64,000 nt of DNA, from the NCBI RefSeq assembly GCF_000003815.2, contig NC_049990.1, forward strand, positions 8,160,758 through 8,224,757, written 5' to 3'. The notes beneath the pieces are model-generated. The model saw only the letters and a list, made by a program, of their open reading frames with translations, did not search any database and was not told where the DNA came from. The DNA comes from Branchiostoma floridae. Taxonomy: Eukaryota > Chordata > Leptocardii > Amphioxiformes > Branchiostomatidae. The translations under genes and the position numbers were made by a program. Every line of letters begins with the position of its first letter. Within the stretch, counting starts at the first letter, position 1. This document shows positions 44,067 to 56,500 of this stretch, piece by piece.

Positions 44067-47000
44067 TAAAGAGCCGAATGTCTCATTTGCATATTGAAAA
44101 ACACAAACCCATTAGAAAGATTATCAAAAATGATGTACAGAATGACTTTTGCTACCAAAATGTGAACACAAAGCCATACACAGGGTGCCTTGCTTTCTTA
44201 TCCGTTGTGTTTATTTGAATACATAATAACAGATGTCAGTGTTTGCGCCTCTAGCGTTACGGGCCTGACAAAAAAAGTTCCTTGCGGGTTGTGTTTCAAA
44301 ATGGAACCTTTTGTTATCAGCGGTGTAACCCACACTCTGAAGAAAGGCGATCACAAAAACACTCAGCATCCGCAGACAAAGTGTTCGTTTAGATCCATGA
44401 AACATTAACATCTCTCTTAAAAGACAACTATGCAATAGTAAAGAGGCAATGCTTGTTGATAGGGTTAAGTAGTCGTTTTTGCCTTGTCAGCCAAATGAAA
44501 CGAAAGTATGCAAAGCCGGACGGGTCTTGTTCTTTGATACAGTCATACTGTCAGGAAGTGTGTATTGTGTGATTTTGTATCCCACATGCATATCATGTAT
44601 ATCGCGTAAAGCCGCAACTTTTGTATACAAAATTAGTTCTTTTGTCGCAACATTGTGCGAAATTTCTTAGGCTTTCGCACACATACTGAGTATGCAATTA
44701 GTAGCTCAAACGCCCAGATAACATTTCATCTGAATTACTTGAAGTGAAAAGGCATATCGTCACTTACCTGATTTTCTATGTACTGCTCTTCAAACGCCAA
44801 ACTTGTAACGTTACTCAATCTACGTGCTCTTTTGAGGAAATCCTATTTGATACGCACTTTGCATCACCTGATATGTGAAACATAAGATTTCACTTCCTTC
44901 TTCCGCACAGCTTTGAGTGGTCGGCGTATTCTGACACCGACTCGCGTGTCACTGTCAATATGAAGCCCCTTTCAAATAAATCAATACTGGTTTTGATTTG
45001 GTCAGATTATGGGTTGTGTATTAGCCTCCTTCGCAGACTTCGCTAGCTATGTTGATTTGATTATATGGATGACATCCTCTTGGAACTCCAACACTGATGC
45101 AAGCATGCGAAAAAAAAGTTTGGCCAAAAATGAAAGTTGTCTTTGATATGGAATGTAGGTGGTCAGGAAGGTTGAACAAATGACTGAATGTAAGGAATAT
45201 GGTATACCAAACAATAGATGCTTCATTTTAGTGCTTTTCAGATCTTATTCCTTGGAATTGTTGGCATCGGCATTTTATGATATTAGTATACTTTTCCCGA
45301 TATTTTTGTGCAACCTAAGGCATATATTTGCTCATTTTGCAGCTACTTTGTACGATATTTTGTATGGTTCAAACTTTTTTTCTTTGCAAACGTTCGAAAA
45401 TTGATGCGTGATCCATATAATCAACGTGGCCTTAGTCCTGTTAGAAGTCTGAGACGGGGCTAATCAAGTATGCACTTATTCTAATTGTGACCCCGATGTT
45501 GGTATTAAATGTTACACGAAAACATCAATATTTGATGACATCCTTTTGAATAATTGATGCTTGAATGATTTTTTTTTCGATGACGATGACGATTTTACTT
45601 GCTGTGTGCAACATGTTGGATGGGTAAAATCACAAAAAAAGCATCGTAAAAATTGATATCGTTCCATAGAGGGTGATAAAACTTTTACAAGTGTACTTGT
45701 GAATAATTTCATCAGGTAGGCAACTGACCGAGTATCAAAGTTACTTATTTATTCACAACTAAGGAGTTATATGACAACGAAGTTTCGGTGACCGTCTTCT
45801 GTTCATTATATTGACTGGTTCTACTCCGAGGTGTCGTTGCTGTCATAAATTTACAAGTTTATTTTCTCTTCTACAAGTTCAATTATGCAATGATAAACTT
45901 GTTTGTTCTGGAAAATTAAAAAAAGTTACTTCGTTTCCAAACAAAGTCATTTCCCCATATCTAACGTCTATTTTGCTGAAGGCTCTACAAGTGTGCTCAC
46001 TGATTCAACTGCGCATGCGTAGGTCAAAGTTGAAGGAACAAAACAGAAACAGAAACAAAATGCGTCTGGGCGTTGTTATGTAAACCAACCTACGGAGTAT
46101 TTATGTATATGGACACGTATAAACCACGGTCGAGAAATTGGCTTTTTTACATGTCAGAGGGCCTTCAACTTTGACCTGCGCATGTGCAGTTGGATCCGTG
46201 AACATGCTTATTAGTACAGATGCTACAAATACTCTTTTGATTGATAAGGTCTCGTGGCCTTTTTACACCGTTGGGACAGCTGGACACGTCCTTCCGTCCA
46301 CTGTGTCCTGGATTCGGTATTGGAATATCGAGCCCATCCCTCTTCTTCCACCACGCGTGCCTTTGATACACCCACTCAAACTCTCCATCTGGTAATTGGG
46401 GGTATGAATTTTGGCGACAGCCGATAGTTATAAAATCATATCTCAAGAAGAGCTGACACGATATATAATCCACAGGGGCATCGAACAGCAGGCCACTCGG
46501 TACATTTGAAAAATGATCATACGCAAGTTTATTAATTCCTATTGCAATAGATGGATTCTGACAATGGTCATCACCAAAAGTGGAATATTTACTGTGAAAT
46601 TCATTCGCCAGTTACCAGATGCGAAAACTGTCGTATAAAGCACAGCGATCTGTCCGTAACAGTTTTTTTTTTCTCTAACACCAATTTTCCATTAAAGGCG
46701 CGGCCACATATGTCATAGGACGTCGTAAAATTTTGATGTCGTGCGATTTTAAAGAAGGCTGTGACACTGAACCAACCACCGACCAGGCTGTAAGATAATA
46801 TTTTCGGTAACAAGATATGAATTTTGTGTAACATGTACAGGACAATCTCAAGAATTTCCTCAGTATACGATCGCACGACGATCGCTCGACAATCGTACGA
46901 CGAATGTGACTAGGCCATATGGAAGTGTCTTGAGACGGTAGATACTAATCTAAGATATGTAAAAGCGTTTCTGGTCCTGTCCAGTGTTGATAAACGTGGC

Positions 47001-47546
47001 TGCAAGTTGGTGCTGCATCGAAGTATGCAGAGGTAGAATTCTATCTTACAGGCGTTGCTTATCAATATATGTTGACGGTTTCACTTGCAGTTGTAAGGAA
47101 TAATACAGTAGTCGTTATCCGCAGAAGAAAAATGTCTCACTGTTGTCCTGTTTTCACTTTTCATTGTGTCCTTTTGTTACTATAAAGTCGTCATGGTCAC
47201 AATGTCTGGATACCATGAGTCGCCCAACAAAACGTCAAAGGCCACGTGATGTATATTATGCAGGCATAAGTAGTCTGGTATCGCTATCATTCGTCATTAA
47301 TACGGTAGCCTACAAGTACAAATGCGTCCGTCCGCACGGCGTCAAGGTTGTACCTTTGGGCTATCGTTCATTCATGTTAGTCGCCAGTTTCTCTGTGGTA
47401 GGCGTACTTTTCGACTGTTTCACGTTGCTCACGAGCCCTGTCTCAGGGCGTACTACCCCTCAAGATGTACAACTCCGCAAGACGCACGACTCCTCAATAT
47501 ATTTCACTCCTCAAAGACGCACGACTCCGTAAAGACGTACGGATCC
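44067..47546. other. Intergenic DNA between the two receptor genes
   Basis: No coding sequence that I can support. It holds the MITE at 46006-46192 and fragments shared with other parts of the window: 46149-46217 resembles the receptor 1 3' flank (35573-35640), and 46310-46400 resembles 63880-63960. The rest is AT-rich and unassigned; the receptor 1 promoter should lie at its left end. Confidence 0.5.
46006..46192. repeat. MITE-like element with GCGCATGCG ends
   Basis: CAACTGCGCATGCGTAGGTC at the left continues AAAGTTGAAGG and is inverted at the right as CCTTCAACTTTGACC...GCATGTGCAGTTG. About 187 bp. A solo arm, CTTTGACCTGCGCATGCG, occurs at 35590-35610, in the receptor 1 3' flank. Confidence 0.6.
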
Positions 47547-50500
47547 TCAGGCGTCATACGCCGTACTATACACCAGCCAGTAGACACTGTTGAAGAAGAA
47601 GAAGAGGCCCGGGAAGAGGAATCTGGAGATGATGTCCATCCTGCGCGCGAAGTTCTGGTGCAGTTTGGAGACGTCCTCCTGTGTCATCCTGGCGCGCGGC
47701 TGCAGCTGTCCGTTCACCAACTGGGGGTTGCTGGGATTGATGTAGCTGGTTTCCGGTGTCGTCCCCGCTGCCGGAACTTGCTGTACGCACAACAAAGGAA
47801 AAAAAGCAAACAGTGTAAGCAGTAGCAGTAAAATGGGTATAGAAAACACTTTGCATGCGGTATTATAATAGTTTCTGGACTGAGTCATAGAAATTATTTA
47901 ATAAAAATGGTTAATACTGTTTCTCTGCTTAACATTCATCACTGCACTACAGCTACTGCATTCGGTTCACAGGGACACATAATCGATACTTAATTAAGCT
48001 CCTGAAAAATCTGCTTTAGGTAGAAGGGACTTTGGTTAACCAAATTCACCCTAACCCTAACACTGACTTTAACTCTAACCCTCGATCTCAAAATGCACGC
48101 ACTTGCGGTACCCGACGGAGCCAACACATGGTGGAGAAAGGAAATTTGGCACGACATCGGAAAAGCTCTATAGATCTCACCTGTGGAGGTTGGTTGGAGG
48201 TGCTGGGGAACTTATTTCTGCAGAAGACTCTGCGCACGATTCTGGAGAACTTGGTCTGCCGCCTGAAGATGTAATGGGACACCGAGAATTCCACCAACGC
48301 GGCGAAGACGAACACCGAGCACGCCAGCATCCAGATGTCTATAGCTCGGATATAGGAGTTTCTGAGGAGAACACAGGAAAGGAGACTCGAGTTCAAACAC
48401 ATAAGAGGGGGACCAATAAGTTCGCGGCCTCAATTAGAAATAAGGTGCACAGGCAAAATTTTGGGGCATGTTTATGAGGTATAGAGCCTTTGGTGAATGC
48501 AAATCATATGCATTGCGACTTTGCTATTTTTTCCGAATTTCAAAAACTTCCGCCATTTGCAAAATAGCGCAAATTTGCGCAATCCATACAATTCTCTTTT
48601 TGCAAATTTGCGCAATCCATACAATTATCTTTGCTTTACACTCGTTCTCATTGAAATGTCGAAAATTGCATTTTTTTGGTCGAAAAATAAATCGGCTTTA
48701 TTTTCAGTGAAAACTACCTGTTTGTTTAGGAAAATTCCTCTTCTAACCAAAGCAAAAAATGGCAACTTATTATTTTCGGGCCCATTGGTAATACATTACA
48801 GGGTAGGTAACAAACGTTACCGGTAACGTTTTTTCCACTGTCAACTTTACCCTGTTTTCTTCTAAAGGACTTACCTTATTGGCTACATCATTTAGGTATA
48901 AGTGGATGTCCCAAGGAACATTTGAAAAGTGGGCAGATTTTTTACACCAGGTCAAATAGAAAGCTTAGACAGCATCGAACAATGGTAACGTTTGTTACAG
49001 TTATTTCTGTACAACATTTTGTTAAGCAATGTAGGATACAAATGACAGTCAACAACCCTTTCTTGTTTCTTTAGGAAGCCAGAAAAACTGTACAGCGTTA
49101 CAAAAATGGTCATTTCTAGTCTTATACGTGGATAATAAAACCGTGGCAACCATCGTACTCCTGGTGGTAACGTTTGTTACAGAATCTGGCGACAGGCATA
49201 AACCACCTCACACAGCCTCCAAGATTAGTGACAGGAGCGATCTGACGTGATCGGGCAGAGGGCCTTGGTAGCTGGTTTCACCTGTCGAATAATTATTCTG
49301 GGAACTGAATTGTTACATTTTTGGCTACTATTTGAATTCTTCGTTTCTTCTCAGGCGACAGCCATTTCTTAGGGTGTGAAATCCGACCCCTGGCTATAAT
49401 AACCGTCTAAGCCATCAATCAATACGAATGTTGTTGTGCATCTTTTGTAAAACATTACAGGGGTTATGGAAAAATGAAGGAACCAGTGATGTTGTTTATA
49501 ATTTTCTCCATATCAAGCCGTAAAGTCAGGCGACAGCATTTCGACATTTGAATGAGAACGAGCCTTTAATCATTGTGGATGCATATGTACATTGTTTTTT
49601 AACCCAGTGGCAACGCTGCGACTCACAAATGGACCCCGCGGGGAAAAAAAAGAAAAGTTGGTGTACTTTATTAGGTAATTTAGCCCCCACAACAGCCGTT
49701 CATCCAATGAGAGAGCTGGTACAGACCTGGGTGTGCTGCCGTGAGAGAAGGCGGTGAGAGTTGTTGACGTCAGCACAGTGGTGATACCGAGGGAGATGCG
49801 GGCCGGGACCACGTCAGGGTTGATCCAGAACGTCAGCCACGAGATGATGACCAGGAGGATGCTGAAGAACCAAGTCACAATCCCGAAAGCATATGTTAGC
49901 TTTTTGCACATTTAAGAAAGATTATCATTTCTGTTTACTTAGTTGTTTCAGTTTCTTTTAACCAGGGTGGCCCACTCTGTTTCTAGTCTAATCATAGCAT
50001 TCCAGTGAGCCTCTTGTGAATTATTAATTTCCAAGCAGATCTAGTATCATAAGCTGGGGAAGGGGTTTAGCCGGCAAAAGGAGTTCGCGGTGGCTAATTA
50101 ACTCCTTTTGGCGGCTAGACTCCTTCCCCAGCTTATAATACTATCTTATGCCACCGCAAGATCTGCTTGGGGATTAGTGAATTATTACAATAAGACGTAC
50201 ATACACGTACAAGGAACGTCAATAAAACTTAACAATGCCTACGAAAAAAACCTATGTTTCCGGTAACCCGACCGACCCTAGCAAAAACCTGCCGACATTT
50301 AAAAAAACTGAGACATAAAATTTTCTGGATGAAGAAATTCAAAAGAGACATCCTGTATTTGACACTGATGTAAGAATGTGTTAGATACATGTGCTTGTAC
50401 AATATGCATCTGTTTTGTATGTACAATATATAAACGCTGAAAATAACTGGCCTGCTTAGATTTAGATTGTAAAACTATGTATTTGTTGGATGACTTCATC

Positions 50501-53500
50501 CAAACTCTAAAACAAAAAGGAGGAAAATGGAGAATCCATAGCTACCGACCGTATTTCGGTTAGGACAGAACAATGATTAAGCAATCTTTTTATCAGATCA
50601 GTAAATTAGGAGCTACTGCGTCTTTTTTCATTAGTCTACCAGACTAACTACGACGGCTATAGGAGAATAGTTTGACATGGGAATTTGGCCCCATGGGGTT
50701 TCATTTTTCCACTCCGGACAGGGAAGTGTTAACCTTATTACCCTTTTTGCCGAATTTTACGACCGGTACCCCCGTAAGAAGGCCCTGTGGAGGCTATTCA
50801 TCATATCAAAACGTTACTTTCAACGGTAAGTATAGCGCATGATGATACAATAACGGTGTAACTTTGATAATCTACTAAAAGAATGCCGACGCGTGACTAT
50901 AAATCGATACAGCCCACAAGGGCTGACAGAGTCCGATAATCGTTACATCCAAACTAGTCCAAACCGACGTGTGGCCGAACACCGTGCACACCTGCGGGAC
51001 ATGTGCAATGATTTTAGATAAAACAAGAAGTATATTACAGACACCCCCGGCGCGATCAATGCAACTGTACATACCTCGGGATGTAGGCTTGAATAAGATA
51101 ATATCCAAATCGTCGCACCAGCTTGAAGTACGCCTCCGTGCAAGAATAGTTTCCTGTTGAAAATGATAATGAACATTTGTGGAATATTGTGTTATCTAAT
51201 TGTCACAAATTAGAACATATGGTCTTAAGTCACGGTGGTACATTTTATGGACTTGTCTACGAAGTAACCATTGTTTGACATGTTGAGGTAGCATATAGGG
51301 ATTTACATTCTTCTCAGTAGTATGTTCTATGACCTTGACCTTTGAACTTTAAAATGACCCCTGACCTGTGAGAACCATATTGTCACACCGCCGTGTTCCC
51401 CACTGTTTCAGTTCAAACTCCGGCAAACGGATGCTCAGGTCGATCTCCATTGGCGGTTCGGCCCATTCCAGGACCAGTTCTTCTGTCGTGTGACCGTCTG
51501 AAACAGCACAAAAGATACCACACAAAACTGAAAGCTTTCTGCTGCAGTACCTTAGAAGCCTATAATCGAGCGTTTTATTTTCTACCGATGTCTAACCACA
51601 TAGCCTCTACCAGGCTCCCCAGGCTGCTAGAAAAATAGCAGATATTGGCCCAATAGACAGAAAGCATACCAGACGTTGCAAACTGTACTTCTCGGCCAAC
51701 CATCTCCTCTGGTGTGTTTTCTGCTTATTTGGCCAATTTCTACTATTTTTCCAGCGACCCAAGGAGCATGGTAGCATATCCCGCAGATCCATTTTCTCGT
51801 GTTATGCTGCCCACAAAGAATTATGACAATTCTTCTAATATCTTAGAATACTCATAAGTTCTATGCGATGTTAAGCTAAGCTCACCACATGCTATAACTT
51901 CAATATCTGCAAAAAGTAGGCATGCTACCATTCTAAAGCTAGCTATAAGTTCCTACATTGCAACACACTTTCCAAAAAATCAACGGAAATGGACATTGTA
52001 CTTGTCTTAGCCGATGAGTTATGAGTGAAAATACTTCTCTGACTACATCCATACAAATTAACGCCTACACTTCACCGTGCCTGATATCGATTCCTCCATC
52101 ACACCTTAGATAATACTGACAGATTTATTGAGCAAGAACTTCTTCCTGGCAGTATCATAACTTACGTCATTATCCAAATGTGCAGGGGCCCTACAGCGTG
52201 TATTCATGTAATAATAGCACCGAGTTTGCCCGCGGTACTTTAGTCGTCAATGTCGTCAATCAGATAAAGTTAAAGCAACGCACAATCCAGCACCACGGAG
52301 AAAACTTAGCGGAGAGAACGCAGGAGTTATTATTAGTTATCATTGATTTAGCACAGTGGGCGAAAGTGTAATTTTGATTCTGTCTTGACAAGATAAGGCG
52401 AATAATAAGGAATGAGGGCAAAATTCCAGTATTAACTGTGATAATTGTGATGATGGTAAAATTTTAGTATTAACTATAATATTCTTGTAAGGAGATATCT
52501 GAATGCTATCTGTTTGTAACATGTAGTTCAACAACAGCTTAGGAGAAAACTGTGGTATGCTTAGTCAGTCATTCATTGATCTTCCAAAGTGGTTGTCGTC
52601 AATGTCGTCTATCAGATAAAGTTAAAGCAATACATAAATCAGCACCACGGAGAAAACTTGGCAGAGTGAACGCAGGAGTTATTATTAGTTATCATTGATT
52701 TAGCACAGTGGGTGAAAGTGTAATTTTGATTCTGTCTTGCAAAGATAAGGCGAATAATAAGGAATGAGAGCAAAATTGCAGTATTAACTATGATAATCGT
52801 GTAAGGAGATATCTGAAAGCTGAAATATTTGCAACGTTTAATTTAACCACAAGGCGAAAACTGAGGTATGCTCAGTCAGTAATTAATTGATCTACCAAAG
52901 TGGTTTCCGACTTTGGTCTTCGAAAAATACGCCGAGAGGAATGAAGACAAAGTATAACTAACCGATAAGATAATTGTGTGAAGTATTGTACCTCAATATC
53001 TGTAACACCAATAAGAAAACTGCGACATACTGAGACTGTGATGCATTGATTTACCATAGTGCTTAATGAAATGATTTTGCTTCTGTATTCAAGTAGCCGG
53101 CATATGGTTAAAGCTAGGAGCTTAAAAATCAGATGGGGTCAAATCTTGATTTTCAACCTCCTTGGTTATAAATAAGAAAGGAAACAAAAAACTCATCGGA
53201 TGCTATTTTAGCACCAAGAAATTGGGAATTTTGACAATTTAAGCACGGGGTATATCGATCTACCATTTGTATTAATGAGATTATTTTATTCTGTCTCACA
53301 CAAAAAGAACGACAGAATAATGAGGAAAAACTATAAGAAACCGATATAATGACTGTGTAGGGAAATATCTTACAGCTTTCCATTTGGATTCCGCAGCTTT
53401 GCGTATCGAACGGGAACATCCGGAAATCCATTGGGCACGATAACAACAACGCCACCCTGCGGATAAGAGTAGAAGTGCAGATGAGACAGTCATGCATCTG

Positions 53501-56500
53501 TTTTACTTTTGGGTCGGAAAAATGTTGCGTCTATATGAATATTGATGATCGGTAAAAATCGATTTTGTAGCATATATTCTTTATGAAAATGGTGCCATGT
53601 ACAAATGTAGTAACGATGATATGTCTGCTGTGTTGGATGTGGCATTTCGATTGGTGTCAAATAATGTCTCCACGTCCCGTTTCCGTTAATTGAAATCCAT
53701 TCCATTTCATTAAACAGCCGGTAAATGAAAATGTGGACAGTCTGGCAAAGTCTACAACTTTCTGTCACTGCCGTCTTTGATGTATCACAGTAACACATCA
53801 TCAAGATATACGTCAAAGACGTCACTCTATATTGAAACAGAGTGTTCATAGTGCTTAAATGATATAATCAATTATTCATCATTTTCAGAATAACAAAGGA
53901 GTCGACATTGAGATGCGTAGATGAAGAATAGATATCCAGGTAATAAGATATGCAAGGTAATAGTTAGTTACTCAAGCAACTGGATGGAATCTGGAAACAG
54001 TCAGCAGGCGTTTCAGCATCCACTGTTTTTCGTACGTGACTGAATGAGCATCTGGATTTACCAACTTTCAAACCGAAACTCTGCATGTCAATGAGGTGAA
54101 GAAAATTCTGATGCGGTTCAACAGCAGACGAAGTCAAGACAAGGTTCTATGCCAATAAGTTAATTAACGTAGGGAAGAACTTTCTAAGAGTACAAAATTG
54201 CAGGTTATTAAGTAATTACTTGACTGTCCTTATTGTATATTTGTAAGTTGTAAGTATTGCCTGCGCCATTGTGTTCTTATCTATAGAATATTGGAATATT
54301 TCTAATAAATACGGAATTAAGTAGATGCTGTTTGAAATGCATGCTGACTGATTCTAAATCCCAGAGTAGCTAAGTATTATCTTGTATATCTTATTACCTG
54401 GATATCTATCTTCCTTCGACGCATCACTATGATCCTTTGTTATTGTAGATATGATAAATGATTGATTAGATCAATCAAGCACCATGAACGCTCAATTCTT
54501 ATATAGTGATGTGTTTGGCGTATATCTTGATCATGTGTTACTGTGATATATCAAATACGGTAGTGACAGAAAGTTGTAAACTTTGCCAGACTATCCATGA
54601 GCCTGCAAAATGAATAATGAATGAATGTCTGGTTTATTTGCGACAAAACATGTACACAAATATTCATACCATTGTAGCCATACATGACTGAATTGGGGTA
54701 TGAGACATAGACATCTGTTAAAAAATCCTTTAAATTTCGTTCAACAACGCTACAATAAAAGGTAATGTGCTATTTTTGAACCTGGATGATCTGCATCTGA
54801 ACTGCACAATGAAGCAAAACAGACAATAAGCAATACTAACTTTTGGCTGAGTAAGATGTCTCCTTGCGGGGAGATCCGCAGCAGTGTGTTGTGATCCCCG
54901 CCCTCCCGATAGGCGGCGCCCTTCCCGTTTTTAAAAGAAATGTCCGGGATCCAGATCTCGGCTAACGTGGAGGTACCGAGCGTCAGGCTGGACTTGAAGT
55001 CTGTGTAACTTAGGCGTGGATCGTTCCATCTCTGACGTAAATAAAAATTAAGGATGTAGTCCTGGAGGAAAAAGGTGAAATGACTATGAATGTTAATACC
55101 ATAACGTCATGATATCCGTTGCATATTGTGTTTTAGAATCTGATTATGGAATCAAGTCAGAGTAGCATTCCTGACTATTAAATTACTGTCGATCTTTTCC
55201 AAACAAACAATCTACTGTGCTCCTCAGGAAGGAAAATTTCATAATCGCTACATTCATAAAATTATGTATCTTAAGCCTCTGTCTTAGCCGACCATGGGTT
55301 TCTACTTACCATGGATGCTTCTGAGACTGAGCTAATGCTGCTGACATACAGTTGAACCTCTACCCAGATTCGAGAAACTGGAAGGGACAAAAATACTACT
55401 GAAGGCAATCTCAGCACAAAATACTACGCAAACAAATCTTTAATAGTACAACGTTTCTATTGAACAAGCAAAAAACACTATTAAAATCAAAGTTAGTACA
55501 ACGTTTCTATTGAACAAGCAAAAAATACAACATAAAACAATCTTAGTACAAATTTTCTATCAAATAAATACAAAAACAGAAACCAATCTTAGTACAAATT
55601 TCTATCTAACAACACAAAATACTACGGAAGCCAATCTTAGTACAAATTTCACATTAGAATCATTTTATGAGGGAGACTTCCGATGAAGACTGCCGAAGGA
55701 CGAAAATAGTCCGAAGTATTTATCGTTATCGAACTAATCTTGGAGTCGTAAGGGCTACCACGCGGGAGATCGAACTCCGTTTTATTGTTTTTCCATTGTG
55801 CCCTCCGTGCTGAGACAATAGCTTGAGAGCATGGTATTTATATGGATATACAGCACTAAAAACTCAAGATATAAATCTCCAATATTTAGTTCTATTTCAT
55901 TAGGCCACAGTGACTTAATTTTATGGATGACATCCTCTAGAGACCCCAAAACTAATACGCGAGGGCGAAAAAAGGGGAAAATCCTTAAAAAGAAAAATGC
56001 GGCTAAACCGCAAACATCCAGTCCGTTATCTCCCAGGCTTGGTTTTGGTTTGTCTTATCGTCTACCTCCAGTAAACCTGTAAGATACAATCATCACCATT
56101 TCAATAAAGCTTTTATTGCCATTCTTGGAACAGGGGCACTGTGGTCCCATGCCCTGACCGTGTACCCCTTACCCCGTAGAGCAGATCCTCTGGCAAGTAT
56201 GAAATTCTGATTAACCAGGAATGCTATTGGGTGACATGAGCCACAGTTGTTTTAGAACAGGTGAAAATCAATGCACCCGCGAAGGTCATCAATAAAATTA
56301 AGTCAGTGTGGCCTTAGTTCTCTTCCTGAACAACTAATGGCTCACAGTGGTCCTCTCGCTTGTATCAGTATGATGCTTAGTAGACGGCATATTACTACAT
56401 CGTATGCTGAGACTGTTGAGGTGGTATCTCAGTGTACCTGGGGCACCGGTGCGGCACTGCGGGTTTCGTTTACTGCGGCACTGTTGTATTATTTTCGCCG

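Noticed and set aside
43940-44218. 92-aa plus-strand ORF
   Set aside because: Runs through the MITE at 43811-44066; similar frames appear in the other MITE copies, so it follows the repeat, not a gene.
47322-47825. 167-aa plus-strand ORF
   Set aside because: Overlaps the last receptor 2 exon (47547-47780, minus), which has a clear M4 segment; the plus-strand frame is its antisense shadow.
48045-48085. CCCTAA-like telomeric words
   Set aside because: Only a few imperfect units inside a receptor intron; too short and degenerate for an interstitial telomere call.
48103-48477. 124-aa plus-strand ORF
   Set aside because: Antisense of the receptor 2 M3 exon (48181-48361).
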